Below are positions 32,142 to 40,718 of a DNA stretch of 58,804 bases, piece after piece. Position 1 is the first letter of the stretch. Every line of letters starts with the position of its first letter. Under the pieces are notes generated by a model that worked only from the letters and a program-made list of their open reading frames with translations, searched no databases and had not been told where the DNA came from. Source of the stretch: Alphaproteobacteria bacterium (GTDB taxonomy: Bacteria; Pseudomonadota; Alphaproteobacteria; Micropepsales; Micropepsaceae); the NCBI GenBank assembly GCA_015654635.1, contig JAATGP010000018.1, forward strand, positions 1 through 58,804, read 5' to 3'. The translations under genes were made by a program, and so were the position numbers.

Positions 32142-33488
32142 TCATTCCTTCACTTTTGCTCGCCACAGACTTGCAGCCAAAAGCATGGAAACAACCGAGC
32201 TGCAGATCCAGAAATAGATTGCATTGGTGAAATCATAATGCCGAACGCCAGCCACAACGGTTATACCGCCTTGGATCAATTGCCCGCTAAAGTATTCTTG
32301 CACGGCGGCGCCGACGTAGCTGAATACTCCGACAATGCCCATCGCTGCGCCGGCAACACGCTTGGGGCAGATATCGGTACCGAAAAGCCCACCGATGGAT
32401 GTTACCAGCCCCGCCGTTCCAAAGCCGTACAGCATGATGCCGGCGAAGATGACTGGCTTGTCATTGGGAGCGAAAAAGAAAACGACGAGTCCTGTCAGTT
32501 CGATAAGCGCATAGACAAGGTTTACCGGCGGCCGCCGGGATTGGAAGAGGTAATCCGAGATAAAACCGAACAAGGCGGCTCCAGCAATGCCCGCCAAAGT
32601 GCCGGTCATCAAAATCGTGCCTGCCTCGGTGAGGGAATATCCGCGGACCTCTTGGCAGTAGAGGACTGCCCAACTATCGATCGCGTATCGTGTGACGTAG
32701 ATTGATGCCGACGCCAGCGCTAACACCCAAATTGCCGGCAACCGCAGGATGGAAAGCTGAAGAGAGAGAATATTTTGCGGCGCACTGCCGGATCCTTTCG
32801 CATTCTGCGTTTCCTTTTGCCATTGATTGACAGAAGGCAGACCGAGGGTTTGGGGCCGGTCCTGCATGGCCCAATAACACGCAACTGCAACCAACAGGAC
32901 TACAGCGCCCGGCCCGAAAAATCCGATACGCCAGCCGAAAACGGCCACCGCCGCACTCACCACCAGGAACGTCAGGCCTTCGCCGATCGAATGAGCAGTG
33001 CTCCAAATGCCATAGACACGGCCACGCTCGCGAATTGAAAACCATTGAGTCATAGAAACGACGCAGACCGGCGCCCCGAAACTCTGGAACCAGCCGTTCA
33101 ACCCCCACAACACCATGGCAATCGCGACGTCGGTGTTGGAAGCCATGGCCAAATTACTTAAGGCAGAGGCCAGTAAAGCAAACGCGAAGAAGCGCTTTGC
33201 GTTTACGTAATCTGCCAGGAAGCCGTTGGTCAGTTTACCGACCGCATAGGCGTAAAAGAGAGCAGACCCTATCAGGCCAAGTTGCGCTGGCGTGAACAGT
33301 CCAGCATCGATGACGGGTTTCTTGATGATGCCAAGACCCAGGCGACATGTGTACAACAATCCATATCCCAAGGTGATTGCGACCAGTGTGCGCCGCCGGT
33401 ATCTGCCAAATAGTCGCGAAACTCGATCTGGATCGGCGATCTCGGTGGCATCCGGTCCTGAGGCAAAAAAGTCGACGATAGAGCGCAT
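32142..33488 (-). CDS. MFS transporter, organophosphate:phosphate antiporter (GlpT/UhpT) type
   Basis: Twelve hydrophobic segments with the OPA-family signature: GYGLLYTCRLGLGIIKKP in helix 1, ALFYAYAVGKLTNGFLADYVNAKRFF, LNGWFQSFGAPVCVVSMTQWFSIRERG and IWSTAHSIGEG. OPA carriers take up glycerol 3-phosphate or hexose phosphates in exchange for phosphate. ATG 33488 has AAGGA seven bases upstream; the longer frame to 33590 runs into the regulatory region. It is divergent from the TonB receptor gene, and the two probably form one uptake route across inner and outer membranes. Confidence 0.85.
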   Translation of the reverse strand: MRSIVDFFASGPDATEIADPDRVSRLFGRYRRRTLVAITLGYGLLYTCRLGLGIIKKPVIDAGLFTPAQLGLIGSALFYAYAVGKLTNGFLADYVNAKRFFAFALLASALSNLAMASNTDVAIAMVLWGLNGWFQSFGAPVCVVSMTQWFSIRERGRVYGIWSTAHSIGEGLTFLVVSAAVAVFGWRIGFFGPGAVVLLVAVACYWAMQDRPQTLGLPSVNQWQKETQNAKGSGSAPQNILSLQLSILRLPAIWVLALASASIYVTRYAIDSWAVLYCQEVRGYSLTEAGTILMTGTLAGIAGAALFGFISDYLFQSRRPPVNLVYALIELTGLVVFFFAPNDKPVIFAGIMLYGFGTAGLVTSIGGLFGTDICPKRVAGAAMGIVGVFSYVGAAVQEYFSGQLIQGGITVVAGVRHYDFTNAIYFWICSSVVSMLLAASLWRAKVKE

Positions 33489-33582
33489 CCATTGGTCCTT
33501 TTTTCGATGTACTTGGCCGGTTTGGCAGTCCGCTAAATCGTTGGGAGGGGAGTTGCCGAGAGTGAAGGGTTGGTCCATTAAT

Positions 33583-33600
33583 ATACCCACGACAAGTATT
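33583..33600. promoter_or_regulatory. Operator-like element ATACCCA-CGA-CAAGTATT
   Basis: It contains ATACCCAC[CG]A preceded by TTAATA, as in the element at 33707-33725, but its right arm is less symmetrical. It lies 95 bases upstream of the transporter start. It could be a weaker site for the same repressor. Confidence 0.4.
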
Positions 33601-33698
33601 AAAGCAATTGTAACACCATCAATATGGGCCGTTTACGCCGGATAAAGGTTGATATCGACAGGTTTGTTCGCGAAATCGGCAAAAACGCGCGAAAATTC

Positions 33699-33728
33699 TT
33701 GACATTAATACCCACCATGGGTTTTATA
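33699..33728 (+). promoter_or_regulatory. Promoter of the TonB receptor with embedded operator
   Basis: A consensus -35 TTGACA (33699-33704) and a -10 TTTATA (33723-33728) are 18 bases apart. Between them lies AATACCCA-CCA-TGGGTTTT (33707-33725), a palindrome with eight-base arms and one mismatch. A repressor bound there would block RNA polymerase. Confidence 0.65.
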
Positions 33729-33768
33729 TTGGCGTGTTGATAAAACAAAAAAAGTGAAGGGGAAATCT

Positions 33769-36000
33769 ATGAAGGTTGTGAGGCGAGTTCGATTGGCGCT
33801 GCTGCTGGGCGCCGCATGTTCGGTGTCGGCGGTGGCTCAAGACAGTTCCAGTTCACAGGAGCTTGAAACGGTTATCGTGACATCAACCAAACGTGCGGAG
33901 CCTCTGCAAAAGGTTCCCTTGGCAGTTTCGGTCATCTCAGGCGATGTCATGATGACCTCGAATCTCAACAATCTTCACGACATTGCCAGCCAGGTGCCTT
34001 CGTTTAATTTTCGCACCGCCGCGTCGAGCAAGGACCAGGCACTGTTCCTGCGTGGATTGGGTACCATATCGACGTCACCCGGGGTCGAGCCTTCTACGTC
34101 AACGGTGATCGACGGCGTCGTTTATGCTCGCCAGGGCCAAGCGACCTTGGATCTTCTAGACGTGGATCACATCGAAGTTCTGCGAGGTCCGCAGGGAACG
34201 CTATTCGGAAAGAATGCCTCGGCCGGCGTCCTCAATATCCAGACCAAGACCCCCGGGCCCGAAACCACTGGTTATGTCGATGCTGGCTGGTATTCCGAAG
34301 GCAGTGAATTTCGGCTGCGCGGCGGACTTTCGGGCGGGCTGATCGGAGATGAACTGGCAGGCGCCATTACATTGTCCTACGGGCTTTACGACGGTAACGT
34401 CTCCAACGTCTGGAACGGCTCCACCCTGAACGGCTATCGGCGTTACGGGACAAGGACGAAGCTCCACTACACGCCGTCTGCGGCGATCGATATCGTCTTT
34501 GCGGCAGACTTCAGCCACTCCAAGGATACCACGCCTCAGGGCGTCGTCGCCCAGACATATCTGCATTCCTATCCGAGCAACGCCGTAACCAATTATACGG
34601 CGTTTGCGGCCGCGCTGAGCCCGGTGGTTGCAGGAGCCGACAATCGGCAGATCAACAGCAACTATCAAACCTATGCCCTGGACAATAATTACGGCGCGTC
34701 TCTCGAAGCAAATATGCATCTCGGCGACTTCACCGTCACGTCGATTACTGCCTACCGCCGCTGGGACAACACGCAGTACCAGGATCAAGATCGTTTGCCC
34801 GGCGCGATTTCCGGCTTTCCGCAGCAGCACGACAAGGGCACGTTGAATTTCAACCAGATGAGCGAAGAAATTCGCCTCACGTCACCGCAGCAAGGTGTTG
34901 TGGATTATGTTGTCGGGGCCTTTTTCTATCGTGGTGAAGACGCGGAGATGTACCGTCGCTACACGACGGTCGTCTCAGGTTCGGCGGCGACTACCTATAC
35001 CGGCATCGCCCATTATGGCACCACCAATCAAAATGCGGCGATATTCGGCGAAGCCAATCTGCACCTTTGGGACGGCTTGACCGCAATCGTCGGCCTGCGT
35101 GGTATTTACGAAACGCTTGATTACAATTTTGTCCGCACGTCGACGTCAACCGTGCCTGTAACAGGCATTCAGACGGGCTTCTCAAGCATCGGTTCCACCG
35201 ACGCCCCCGGTTATTCTGATCGCTTCGGACTGCGGTATGAATTCACGCCCGACATAATGGGCTACGTCACCTATTCGCGCGGCCTCAAGGGGCAGGCCTA
35301 TAATCTGGCGTTTAGCATGCTGCCGCAGGACACCGGAGTGCTCAAAGCGGAAACGTCAAACGACCTGGAGGCTGGCCTGAAGACGGCGTTGTGGGGCGAC
35401 CGCATCACGTTCAATCTCAACGGCTTCATCGATAAGCTGAAGAACTTTCAGGTGCCGTTCTACGACGTCTATAACGGCTCGCCCGTCACGCGCTTGATCA
35501 ATGCAGGACGTGTGTCATCGAAGGGCGTCGAAGCTGAAGGGAGCGTCGTGCTGATCGAACACCTCAACCTCTCCACGGCCCTTGCCTATACCAATGCTCG
35601 CATCGATGCCTTCAACTGTCCGGTGGGTACGTCCGCATCTTGTCAAGTCAACGGCAAACCGCTGGCGTTTTCACCGAAATGGAAGGGTTCGCTGCGCGCT
35701 ACCTACACCTATCCGGTCTTCCAGGACGTCAGCTTGAAGGTCGGTGTGGACGGCACTTGGCAATCTTCGGTCCAGTACAGCATCAACCAGACGTCAGATA
35801 CGATCCAGTCCGGCTACGACATCTGGAACGCTACCGTTGGGCTATTGACGGCGGACGATCTTGAACTGAACATCATTGTAAAAAACATCGCCGATCGGCA
35901 CTATTCCTCGTACCTGCAAACCTTTGGAAGTGGTTCGGTGCGTTTCGTGCCTCGGGATGATAGCCGCTATGTTGGTGTGAACTTGCACAAGGGAATTTGA
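33769..36000 (+). CDS. TonB-dependent outer-membrane receptor
   Basis: A signal peptide (MKVVRRVRLALLLGAACSVSAVAQ) is followed by a TonB-box-like ELETVIVTSTKRAEPLQKVP, a plug domain (LRGLGTISTSPGVEP, VLRGPQGTLFGKNASAGVLNI) and a 22-strand-type barrel ending in a beta strand. Start ATG 33769 has AAGGGGA seven bases upstream. It imports a scarce ligand with TonB energy. Placed between an OPA-type transporter and a secreted phosphoesterase, it may carry an organophosphate or glycosyl compound; that is inferred. Its TGA overlaps the next ATG by one base. Confidence 0.93.
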   Translation: MKVVRRVRLALLLGAACSVSAVAQDSSSSQELETVIVTSTKRAEPLQKVPLAVSVISGDVMMTSNLNNLHDIASQVPSFNFRTAASSKDQALFLRGLGTISTSPGVEPSTSTVIDGVVYARQGQATLDLLDVDHIEVLRGPQGTLFGKNASAGVLNIQTKTPGPETTGYVDAGWYSEGSEFRLRGGLSGGLIGDELAGAITLSYGLYDGNVSNVWNGSTLNGYRRYGTRTKLHYTPSAAIDIVFAADFSHSKDTTPQGVVAQTYLHSYPSNAVTNYTAFAAALSPVVAGADNRQINSNYQTYALDNNYGASLEANMHLGDFTVTSITAYRRWDNTQYQDQDRLPGAISGFPQQHDKGTLNFNQMSEEIRLTSPQQGVVDYVVGAFFYRGEDAEMYRRYTTVVSGSAATTYTGIAHYGTTNQNAAIFGEANLHLWDGLTAIVGLRGIYETLDYNFVRTSTSTVPVTGIQTGFSSIGSTDAPGYSDRFGLRYEFTPDIMGYVTYSRGLKGQAYNLAFSMLPQDTGVLKAETSNDLEAGLKTALWGDRITFNLNGFIDKLKNFQVPFYDVYNGSPVTRLINAGRVSSKGVEAEGSVVLIEHLNLSTALAYTNARIDAFNCPVGTSASCQVNGKPLAFSPKWKGSLRATYTYPVFQDVSLKVGVDGTWQSSVQYSINQTSDTIQSGYDIWNATVGLLTADDLELNIIVKNIADRHYSSYLQTFGSGSVRFVPRDDSRYVGVNLHKGI

Positions 36001-36827
36001 TGTCTTCTCAACTTTTACACCACGGCGAGCTGAACAGAAGGGGATTTCTTGGCGGGGCAGCCCTCGTATCGGGGGGGGGCGCCAGCGCGGCGTCGCTTCT
36101 CGTACTGGGGGGGGGCGCCACCGCGTCGGACGCAGATCTGTCCTCCGTCGCAGGGACGAAGTTCTACGCCGACGGTCGCGTGCATCCATTCGCGGGTAAC
36201 ACCATCGTCTGCCATCTACCGCAGCAAGGCCCCGATTCTGGTTGTTTCAATGCGCTGCTCGACGTCTATCGCGACGCGCCCAATCATGCTTTTATGCGGA
36301 AGGTAGCGTTGCTCCCTCCGTCGAGCTATCACATGACAGTATTTAGCTGTACGACGGATAGCGACCGCGGCGTGACATCTTGGCCGAGTGGACTTTCCCG
36401 CGACGCAACAATGGCGGAGTGTGATCGCTTCATTGGCGATAGGCTGCGTAGTTTCACGCTGCAGACGACCTTACCAATTTGTATGCGCGTGGACCCGCAG
36501 GAACCGCCCCCCGGTGAAGCACCCCTAAAGATTCGCTTGGTCGGGGCTGACTCAGATGAAGAGCGGAAGTTGAGAGCGTTGCGGGACCGGCTGTCCTCGT
36601 ACCTCGGTATCCGCGGCGGCGCCCACGATTTCTACTATTTCCATATTTCTCTTGGCTATCTGATCCAGCCGCTTACGGACGACGAACAACATTCCTATCG
36701 ATCAACGCTTGCCGCATGGCGAAAATCCCTAATGGAGGCGTCCCCAAAGATCGTCCTTGGGGCGCCCGAATTTTGCACTTTTGCCGACATGTTTGCTTAC
36801 CACAGAATGATTTACCTTGCGGGGTGA
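36000..36827 (+). CDS. Tat-exported 2H phosphoesterase (DUF1868 type)
   Basis: A Tat signal (LNRRGFLGGAAL, Arg13-Arg14) sends it to the periplasm. Two H-x-T/S-x motifs, HMTV (111-114) and HISL (215-218), are the catalytic signature of the 2H phosphoesterase superfamily, which hydrolyses cyclic or phosphodiester bonds, often 2',3'-cyclic phosphates. It is coupled to the TonB receptor gene (TGATG). The signal region contains two G9 tracts in a 36-base repeat, a possible site of slippage. A job in cleaving an imported cyclic phosphate before uptake is inferred. Confidence 0.78.
   Translation: MSSQLLHHGELNRRGFLGGAALVSGGGASAASLLVLGGGATASDADLSSVAGTKFYADGRVHPFAGNTIVCHLPQQGPDSGCFNALLDVYRDAPNHAFMRKVALLPPSSYHMTVFSCTTDSDRGVTSWPSGLSRDATMAECDRFIGDRLRSFTLQTTLPICMRVDPQEPPPGEAPLKIRLVGADSDEERKLRALRDRLSSYLGIRGGAHDFYYFHISLGYLIQPLTDDEQHSYRSTLAAWRKSLMEASPKIVLGAPEFCTFADMFAYHRMIYLAG
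36063..36134 (+). repeat. Imperfect 36-base tandem repeat with two G9 tracts
   Basis: Two copies (36063-36098 and 36099-36134) each start CTCGTA and contain nine consecutive G residues (36071-36079 and 36107-36115) followed by CGCCA. They encode two Gly-Gly-Gly-Ala stretches in the signal-peptide and linker region of the phosphoesterase. Homopolymers this long are prone to slipped-strand change. Confidence 0.75.
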
Positions 36828-36869
36828 CGGATTAATTCGATCCAAGTCGGATTGACACAAGAGTGAACG

Positions 36870-38174
36870 ATGGCAAGCAGATTGGCGAAGGAAATACCGC
36901 TACTTGGATATTCCTTCGCGAATTTCGGGAAAAACACCGTTTATTCCGGTGCAGAAATATCGCTGTTGTTTCTGCTCACGAACCATCTGGGTATGCATCC
37001 GGCCGTGGCAGGTTGGCTGGTATTCCTGGCGACCATTGCCGATCTCATGGCCCACTTGGCTGCGGGAGCTTGGCTCGCCCGGTATTACTGGCAGAAGCGG
37101 TGCATGATGCTCGCTGGGGCGACACTGTGCGGAGCATTCTTCGCCCTTCTTTACGCTTTTCCGTACTATGAAATTCGCGCCGTGACGGCCATCGCTACGG
37201 CAGTCATTCTATTTCGCAGCTTCTATGCCCTCATCGACATTCCGCATAATGCGGCCTTGTCGGAGATTACGCAGGACAGTCGGGCGCGCGGCCGCGTCGC
37301 TGGTTACCGCTATCTCTGGAGCACGTTGGCGGTTTTTCTTCTCGCGCATTTCATCAAACCGGTGATGCTGTCGGGCACTACGAGCGACCTGATGGCGGCG
37401 GGTCTGATAGGTGGTGGCATTTTATTCGGGTCGACCATGACCGCCAGCCGATTCATGCCGAAATCGGAGCGGACGCGCTCGAAGCCGGGTGCGCTAAAGC
37501 GTGGCAGCGCGATGTTATTGCCACCTTTCTGTCAGCCGTTTCCCATTGTTATGAGTATTGCGGCCTTGACCGGATTTGCATTTCCGATGTTTGTTCGCAC
37601 TTTACTGTATCGCAGCGCATACCTCGAAACCCTGCCGGACATCTCCGGATCGGTGTTGTTGTATTTGGCAGAGGGTCAGTTGGTCGGCACGGTGTTATGG
37701 ACCACGCTGATCCAGCGGTTTGAAAAGGCATCGTTGCTGCAAATGGCCTACTTGCTTACAGCGTTGTCAATCCTGATTTTCTGGATACTGGAACCGCAGC
37801 CGTTGCGCTCCGGTGTGACTGTGCTGTTGGGTTGCGGGTTGAGCGGTGCCTTCATGCTGCCGTGGGCGATGTTTGCCGATTTGGTCGATTATGACGAACA
37901 CAAATTCGGAATCCGGCGGGAAGCGACAATCTTCACGACAATGCTCGTCATCATAAAGGTGTGTGCGGCGCTCGGAACGGCAACGGTCGGCTGGCTCCTG
38001 GCGGCGATCGGGTATCATCCTGAAGCCAGCGCGGGGGGCGCGATGCGACTGGTCATCAATTTGCTCGGTTGTGCGCTGCCACTCGTTTCTGCGTTGGTCT
38101 GCACCGCCATGCTCACACGTTACAAACTCACCCATGCAGAGCACAAAAGGATCTTAGCCTGTCTGGTTCGCTGA
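36870..38174 (+). CDS. MFS transporter of the GPH (glycoside-pentoside-hexuronide:cation) type
   Basis: About twelve membrane segments with the GPH-like features FFALLYAFP, ALIDIPHNAALSEITQDSRARGRVAGYR (the conserved PYNAL-type loop) and MFADLVDYDEHKFGIRREATIF, the hallmark of the MelB group. These carriers take up glycosides with a cation. It starts 42 bases after the phosphoesterase and belongs to the same transcription unit as the TonB receptor. The locus therefore has two inner-membrane routes: OPA-like and GPH-like. Confidence 0.82.
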   Translation: MASRLAKEIPLLGYSFANFGKNTVYSGAEISLLFLLTNHLGMHPAVAGWLVFLATIADLMAHLAAGAWLARYYWQKRCMMLAGATLCGAFFALLYAFPYYEIRAVTAIATAVILFRSFYALIDIPHNAALSEITQDSRARGRVAGYRYLWSTLAVFLLAHFIKPVMLSGTTSDLMAAGLIGGGILFGSTMTASRFMPKSERTRSKPGALKRGSAMLLPPFCQPFPIVMSIAALTGFAFPMFVRTLLYRSAYLETLPDISGSVLLYLAEGQLVGTVLWTTLIQRFEKASLLQMAYLLTALSILIFWILEPQPLRSGVTVLLGCGLSGAFMLPWAMFADLVDYDEHKFGIRREATIFTTMLVIIKVCAALGTATVGWLLAAIGYHPEASAGGAMRLVINLLGCALPLVSALVCTAMLTRYKLTHAEHKRILACLVR

Positions 38175-38367
38175 AGTCACTGCGGAAGGAATTTTCGGTC
38201 AAATCTGTATGAGCCGCTTCAATGGCCCCAAAACCTAGTGGTCGCCACACGCGAGCCACAGCTCTGCCTCAATCCGTCGCGCCGAGTTATCGAGGGCCTC
38301 GCGCAACACCTTTGTCGTATGGATTTAAAAGGGTTTCAGAAAGTTCGGAAGGTATCGTACGCGTCTA

Positions 38368-39270
38368 ATGCGAAACACGTCGATCGATTTGGATTCTCTT
38401 CGGTACCTGTCAGTGGCGGCAAGCGCGGGCAATTTTGGACGCGCCGCTATTCACCTCGGGGTACAGACCTCGACGGTGAGCCGCAGGATCTCGCAGCTCG
38501 AGGATCAGCTTGGGTTAACGCTATTCGAGCGTGGACATTTTGGTATTCGCCTGACCGGCGGTGGTCGAACCGTCATGGTCCATGTTCGACGCGCACTTGC
38601 CGATCTTGATGCAGTAAGATCTTCGGCCCAAAGCAATGCGAACGGACACGTCGGCCAGATACGACTCGGTATACGCATGCCGCCCATTGGCAAACCGCTG
38701 CAGCCACTTCTGCAGCATTGGCGTGACCGATATCCCGGCGCAGATATCATCCTTTATGAAATGAACGAGCGAGATATCCAGGCAGGAATCGAAGAGCGCC
38801 AGATTGATGCAGCCCTTATGGCCAAGCACACGCTTTGGCCGCATGCGGCAGCGGTACCTATCTATCGCGAGGCTTTGCTGCTTGCACTCCCCAAAAAACA
38901 CGCGTTGAGATCACGCAAGACCATAAAATTGGATCACCTACGCGATGAGACATTCTTGGTTCAAGGCTGGGACGAAAGCCAATCAGCTCGCGAGTTCTAC
39001 GCGTCTTTACTGGGGAGCGGCGTGAACTATCAAGCCCATGCTGCCAGCAAGCAGTCCGTTTTGGCATTAGTCGGTGCGGGGTTTGGCATGACATTGGTGA
39101 CCAAGAGCCAGGCAGAGGTGGTGTTTCCCGGTGTCGCGTATAAGCTGATCGCCGAAAAGAACGCCTATCTAGACGTCCAACTCGTTTGGGCGCCTGAGAA
39201 TAAAGAAGCCGTTGTTGGCCGATTTGTTGCCTTTATGCGAGACGAAGCCCGCTCACGGCGTCTTGCCTGA
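38368..39270 (+). CDS. LysR family transcriptional regulator
   Basis: The N-terminal helix-turn-helix (SLRYLSVAASAGNFGRAAIHLGVQTSTVSRRISQLEDQLGLTLFERG) and the substrate-binding domain (IRLGIRMPPIGKPLQPLLQHWRDRYPGADIILYE, FLVQGWDESQSAREFY) are typical of the family. ATG 38368 has no close Shine-Dalgarno. It ends 18 bases into the convergent DUF2274 gene of the Trb cluster. Its target may be the uptake locus to its left or the conjugation genes; sequence does not decide. Confidence 0.9.
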   Translation: MRNTSIDLDSLRYLSVAASAGNFGRAAIHLGVQTSTVSRRISQLEDQLGLTLFERGHFGIRLTGGGRTVMVHVRRALADLDAVRSSAQSNANGHVGQIRLGIRMPPIGKPLQPLLQHWRDRYPGADIILYEMNERDIQAGIEERQIDAALMAKHTLWPHAAAVPIYREALLLALPKKHALRSRKTIKLDHLRDETFLVQGWDESQSAREFYASLLGSGVNYQAHAASKQSVLALVGAGFGMTLVTKSQAEVVFPGVAYKLIAEKNAYLDVQLVWAPENKEAVVGRFVAFMRDEARSRRLA

Positions 39271-39510
39271 TGGTGTGGTCTTTTTTGGCGCGTCATTTCG
39301 GCGGCGAAATTTCGCAAAGCCGCGATCGGTCGCCATGAACCGCTGCAGCATCGGCGCAATGAGCTTTGCCGGTTCCACTGCATGTTGACCTGTCTCAGCT
39401 GCGTGGGCCTCGGCATAGCTAAGAAGATCGCGATGGACGGCTGCTGGTAACTCAACGGTCATACGCAAGGGCTTATCGCTTTCGATGGCACCGAGCTTTA
39501 GTTTTGCCAT
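39253..39510 (-). CDS. DUF2274 family protein of the Trb cluster
   Basis: An 85-residue protein (MAKLKLGAIESDKPLRMTVELPAAVHRDLLSYAEAH then AKLIAPMLQRFMATDRGFAKFRR) with a ribbon-helix-helix-like N-terminus. DUF2274 proteins follow trbI in many alphaproteobacterial conjugation loci, which is where this one lies, 11 bases after trbI. It may regulate the transfer operon. Its 3' end overlaps the LysR gene. Confidence 0.85.
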   Translation of the reverse strand: MAKLKLGAIESDKPLRMTVELPAAVHRDLLSYAEAHAAETGQHAVEPAKLIAPMLQRFMATDRGFAKFRRRNDAPKKTTPSGKTP

Positions 39511-39521
39511 TTATGTCTCCG

Positions 39522-40718
39522 CTAGGCGTGATAGGGCTCCAGGATAAGATCGCGGGTCACCAGGACGTTGACGGGGAAGCCAGGCCTGACTGTGATGGTT
39601 GGCTGCACATTGAGAGAGCGGCCCAGCACTTGTTCACCGGCTTGGCTAAAGCTCTGCGAAGCGCCTTGACGGATGGCCTGGGCGAGATTGTTCTCGCTAT
39701 TGCTCGTTCCAGCCTCCGAGCCGACACTTAGGACTGTCGACAATACGGCAGCCTTGAATAGCGTGCCCCAGTGATTGTCGACTTCGTCCTCCAGACCGGC
39801 ATAGCCTTGCGAATCCGTACCCGGCTGGCGCTCCAGAATAATCGATTTACCGTTTGGCAAAATAAGTCGGCTCCACACCAAGAGGGCTCGCGACTGACCG
39901 AAAGTCACTTGTGCATCGTACCGGCCAATGAGGCGGGCGCCTTGCGGTATCAGTAATATCCTGCCGGTCGGACTATCGTAGATATTTTGCGTTACTTGCG
40001 CCGTCACTTCTCCTGGCAGATCGGACCGCAACCCCGTGATCAGCGCCGCCGGAATTATCGCGCCAGATTGTAAGACGTAGGGACTGGGCGCGGCCTCAAC
40101 GCGATCTGGACTTTGGGTTTGACGATCCGTTGGCGCGTTGAGGAAGGCGAGCTTGTGATCGGAGGGCTCAGTGTTGCTGGGCGTAGCAGGCGCCAGTGCA
40201 ACCGGAGCGCTTCCGTTCGTTGGGATCACAGGCGCCGGTGACGATGTGCCTTGCCCCAAGCTGGATGTCGCAAAAAGGTGGCTGGTGCGCGCTGCGTCAT
40301 GTTCTTGAACGCGGCGTTGCTGCTGCGGACTTTGTGCAGATGGAACGGGCATGCCGGGGACTGGCGCGCCCGCATTGAGGATTGGTTTGCCGAGGTCGCC
40401 AGGAAGCGGCGGGCCAAGCTTGGGCGCGCTACGCGGTAATCCCGTGTAGTCGTGGGGCAAAGCGGAAAGGCCATCGGGTGCTGTTCGGCTGGTGGTGTTG
40501 ACAAGTTCGGGTGGCTTCTTCTGAGCGTGTGGGATGAGCGCAAAGAAGGTTGCACCAGCAATGCCAATGGCGGCGACGGTTCCAAGACCCAGCAACACCT
40601 TGCGCGACAAACGCGTCACCGGCGGGCGCTCAGGATGCAGGCGCATTTCACGGGGATGCGCTGGAGTGAGCCGATCTTGTTCGGCATCCGGAGCGGGCTT
40701 GATTGGTTGATCGCTCAT
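39522..40718 (-). CDS. trbI: Conjugal transfer protein TrbI (VirB10-like)
   Basis: One N-terminal membrane helix (VLLGLGTVAAIGIAGATFFALI) and a Pro-rich periplasmic stretch precede the VirB10 beta-barrel region (LQSGAIIPAALITGLRSDLPGEVTAQVTQNIYDS, LLIPQGARLIGRYDAQVTFGQSR). It spans both membranes and links the inner ATPases to the outer-membrane pore of the type IV secretion system. ATG 40718 shares ATGA with the trbG stop. Confidence 0.93.
   Translation of the reverse strand: MSDQPIKPAPDAEQDRLTPAHPREMRLHPERPPVTRLSRKVLLGLGTVAAIGIAGATFFALIPHAQKKPPELVNTTSRTAPDGLSALPHDYTGLPRSAPKLGPPLPGDLGKPILNAGAPVPGMPVPSAQSPQQQRRVQEHDAARTSHLFATSSLGQGTSSPAPVIPTNGSAPVALAPATPSNTEPSDHKLAFLNAPTDRQTQSPDRVEAAPSPYVLQSGAIIPAALITGLRSDLPGEVTAQVTQNIYDSPTGRILLIPQGARLIGRYDAQVTFGQSRALLVWSRLILPNGKSIILERQPGTDSQGYAGLEDEVDNHWGTLFKAAVLSTVLSVGSEAGTSNSENNLAQAIRQGASQSFSQAGEQVLGRSLNVQPTITVRPGFPVNVLVTRDLILEPYHA

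Noticed and set aside
33600..33640. CACCATCAATATGGG as a second attachment site
   Set aside because: It shares only a short CCATCA stretch with the start of dusA; too short to support an att site.
33754..33768. GTG 33754 as start of the TonB receptor
   Set aside because: ATG 33769 has a better spaced AAGGGGA ribosome site and gives a normal signal peptide.
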